The notes beneath the pieces are model-generated. The model did no database searches and had not been told where the DNA came from. It saw only the letters and a program-made list of their open reading frames with translations. A stretch of DNA of 36,697 bases from Woeseiaceae bacterium (GTDB lineage Bacteria; Pseudomonadota; Gammaproteobacteria; Steroidobacterales; Woeseiaceae), in NCBI GenBank assembly GCA_021773055.1, contig JAJFKV010000022.1, positions 1 to 36,697 on the forward strand, given 5' to 3'. A program made the translations under genes and the position numbers. Shown here piece by piece: positions 36,605 through 36,697 of the stretch; position 1 is the stretch's first letter, and each line of letters starts with the position of its first letter.

Positions 36605-36697
36605 TTGATATTTCTCTGGCGATTCAACCACTTGATCAATATATTGCTTGCCCATGCAAAAAGCACATCAGAAGAAAGTTCTCGACGCGTTTCAACT

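Overview
The window looks like a chromosomal segment of an environmental gammaproteobacterium. The gene order rimP-nusA-infB-rbfA-truB-rpsO-pnp, the smc-zipA-ligA cluster (ZipA is essentially gammaproteobacterial) and the dksA-gluQ pair all point there. The lipoprotein peptidases, the TonB-dependent receptor and the Lys-rich DksA would suit a marine or sediment heterotroph of a Woeseia/Chromatiales-like group; that narrower placement is inference only. No rRNA, tRNA, CRISPR array, prophage or intact insertion sequence was seen.

Positions 1-12,750 are accessory. They hold the 3' end of a DUF779 gene, a DUF885 lipoprotein peptidase, a HigB/RelE-like toxin-antitoxin pair with a likely autoregulatory operator, a lipoprotein amidohydrolase, a secreted protein with ten 15-residue repeats, a DapA-family aldolase, small lipoprotein and membrane proteins, a bacteriohemerythrin and a prolyl oligopeptidase. 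Two short minus-strand genes about 7 kb apart (3118-3279 and 10157-10348) encode paralogous small proteins that share a C-terminal DPYDNxYW motif and a conserved upstream region. Three plus-strand genes here (3441-4111, 8952-9712, 10529-12464) each carry a frame change in which the same nucleotides read plausibly in two frames. This looks like short-repeat deletion and gene decay.

Positions 12,750-18,264 hold a TonB-dependent receptor with a good Fur-box candidate upstream. Convergent to it is a gabD-lhgO operon, encoding succinate-semialdehyde-type dehydrogenase and L-2-hydroxyglutarate oxidase, for glutarate/2-hydroxyglutarate and related catabolism feeding the TCA cycle.

Positions 18,300-27,023 are the transcription/translation operon rimP-nusA-infB-rbfA-truB-rpsO-pnp. 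It starts from a TATAAT promoter whose leader carries two terminator-like hairpins, and it ends in a strong intrinsic terminator. Convergent to it is a YheT-like hydrolase.

Positions 28,090-30,041 (minus) hold dksA-gluQ. DksA has a long histone-H1-like Lys/Ala repeat N-terminus and a zinc-finger remnant that keeps only one Cys. The gluQ 3' region carries a hairpin with a C-rich loop followed by a terminator. Divergent from dksA is smc-zipA-ligA, for chromosome condensation, cell division and DNA ligation. The dksA-smc intergenic region contains two palindromic elements.
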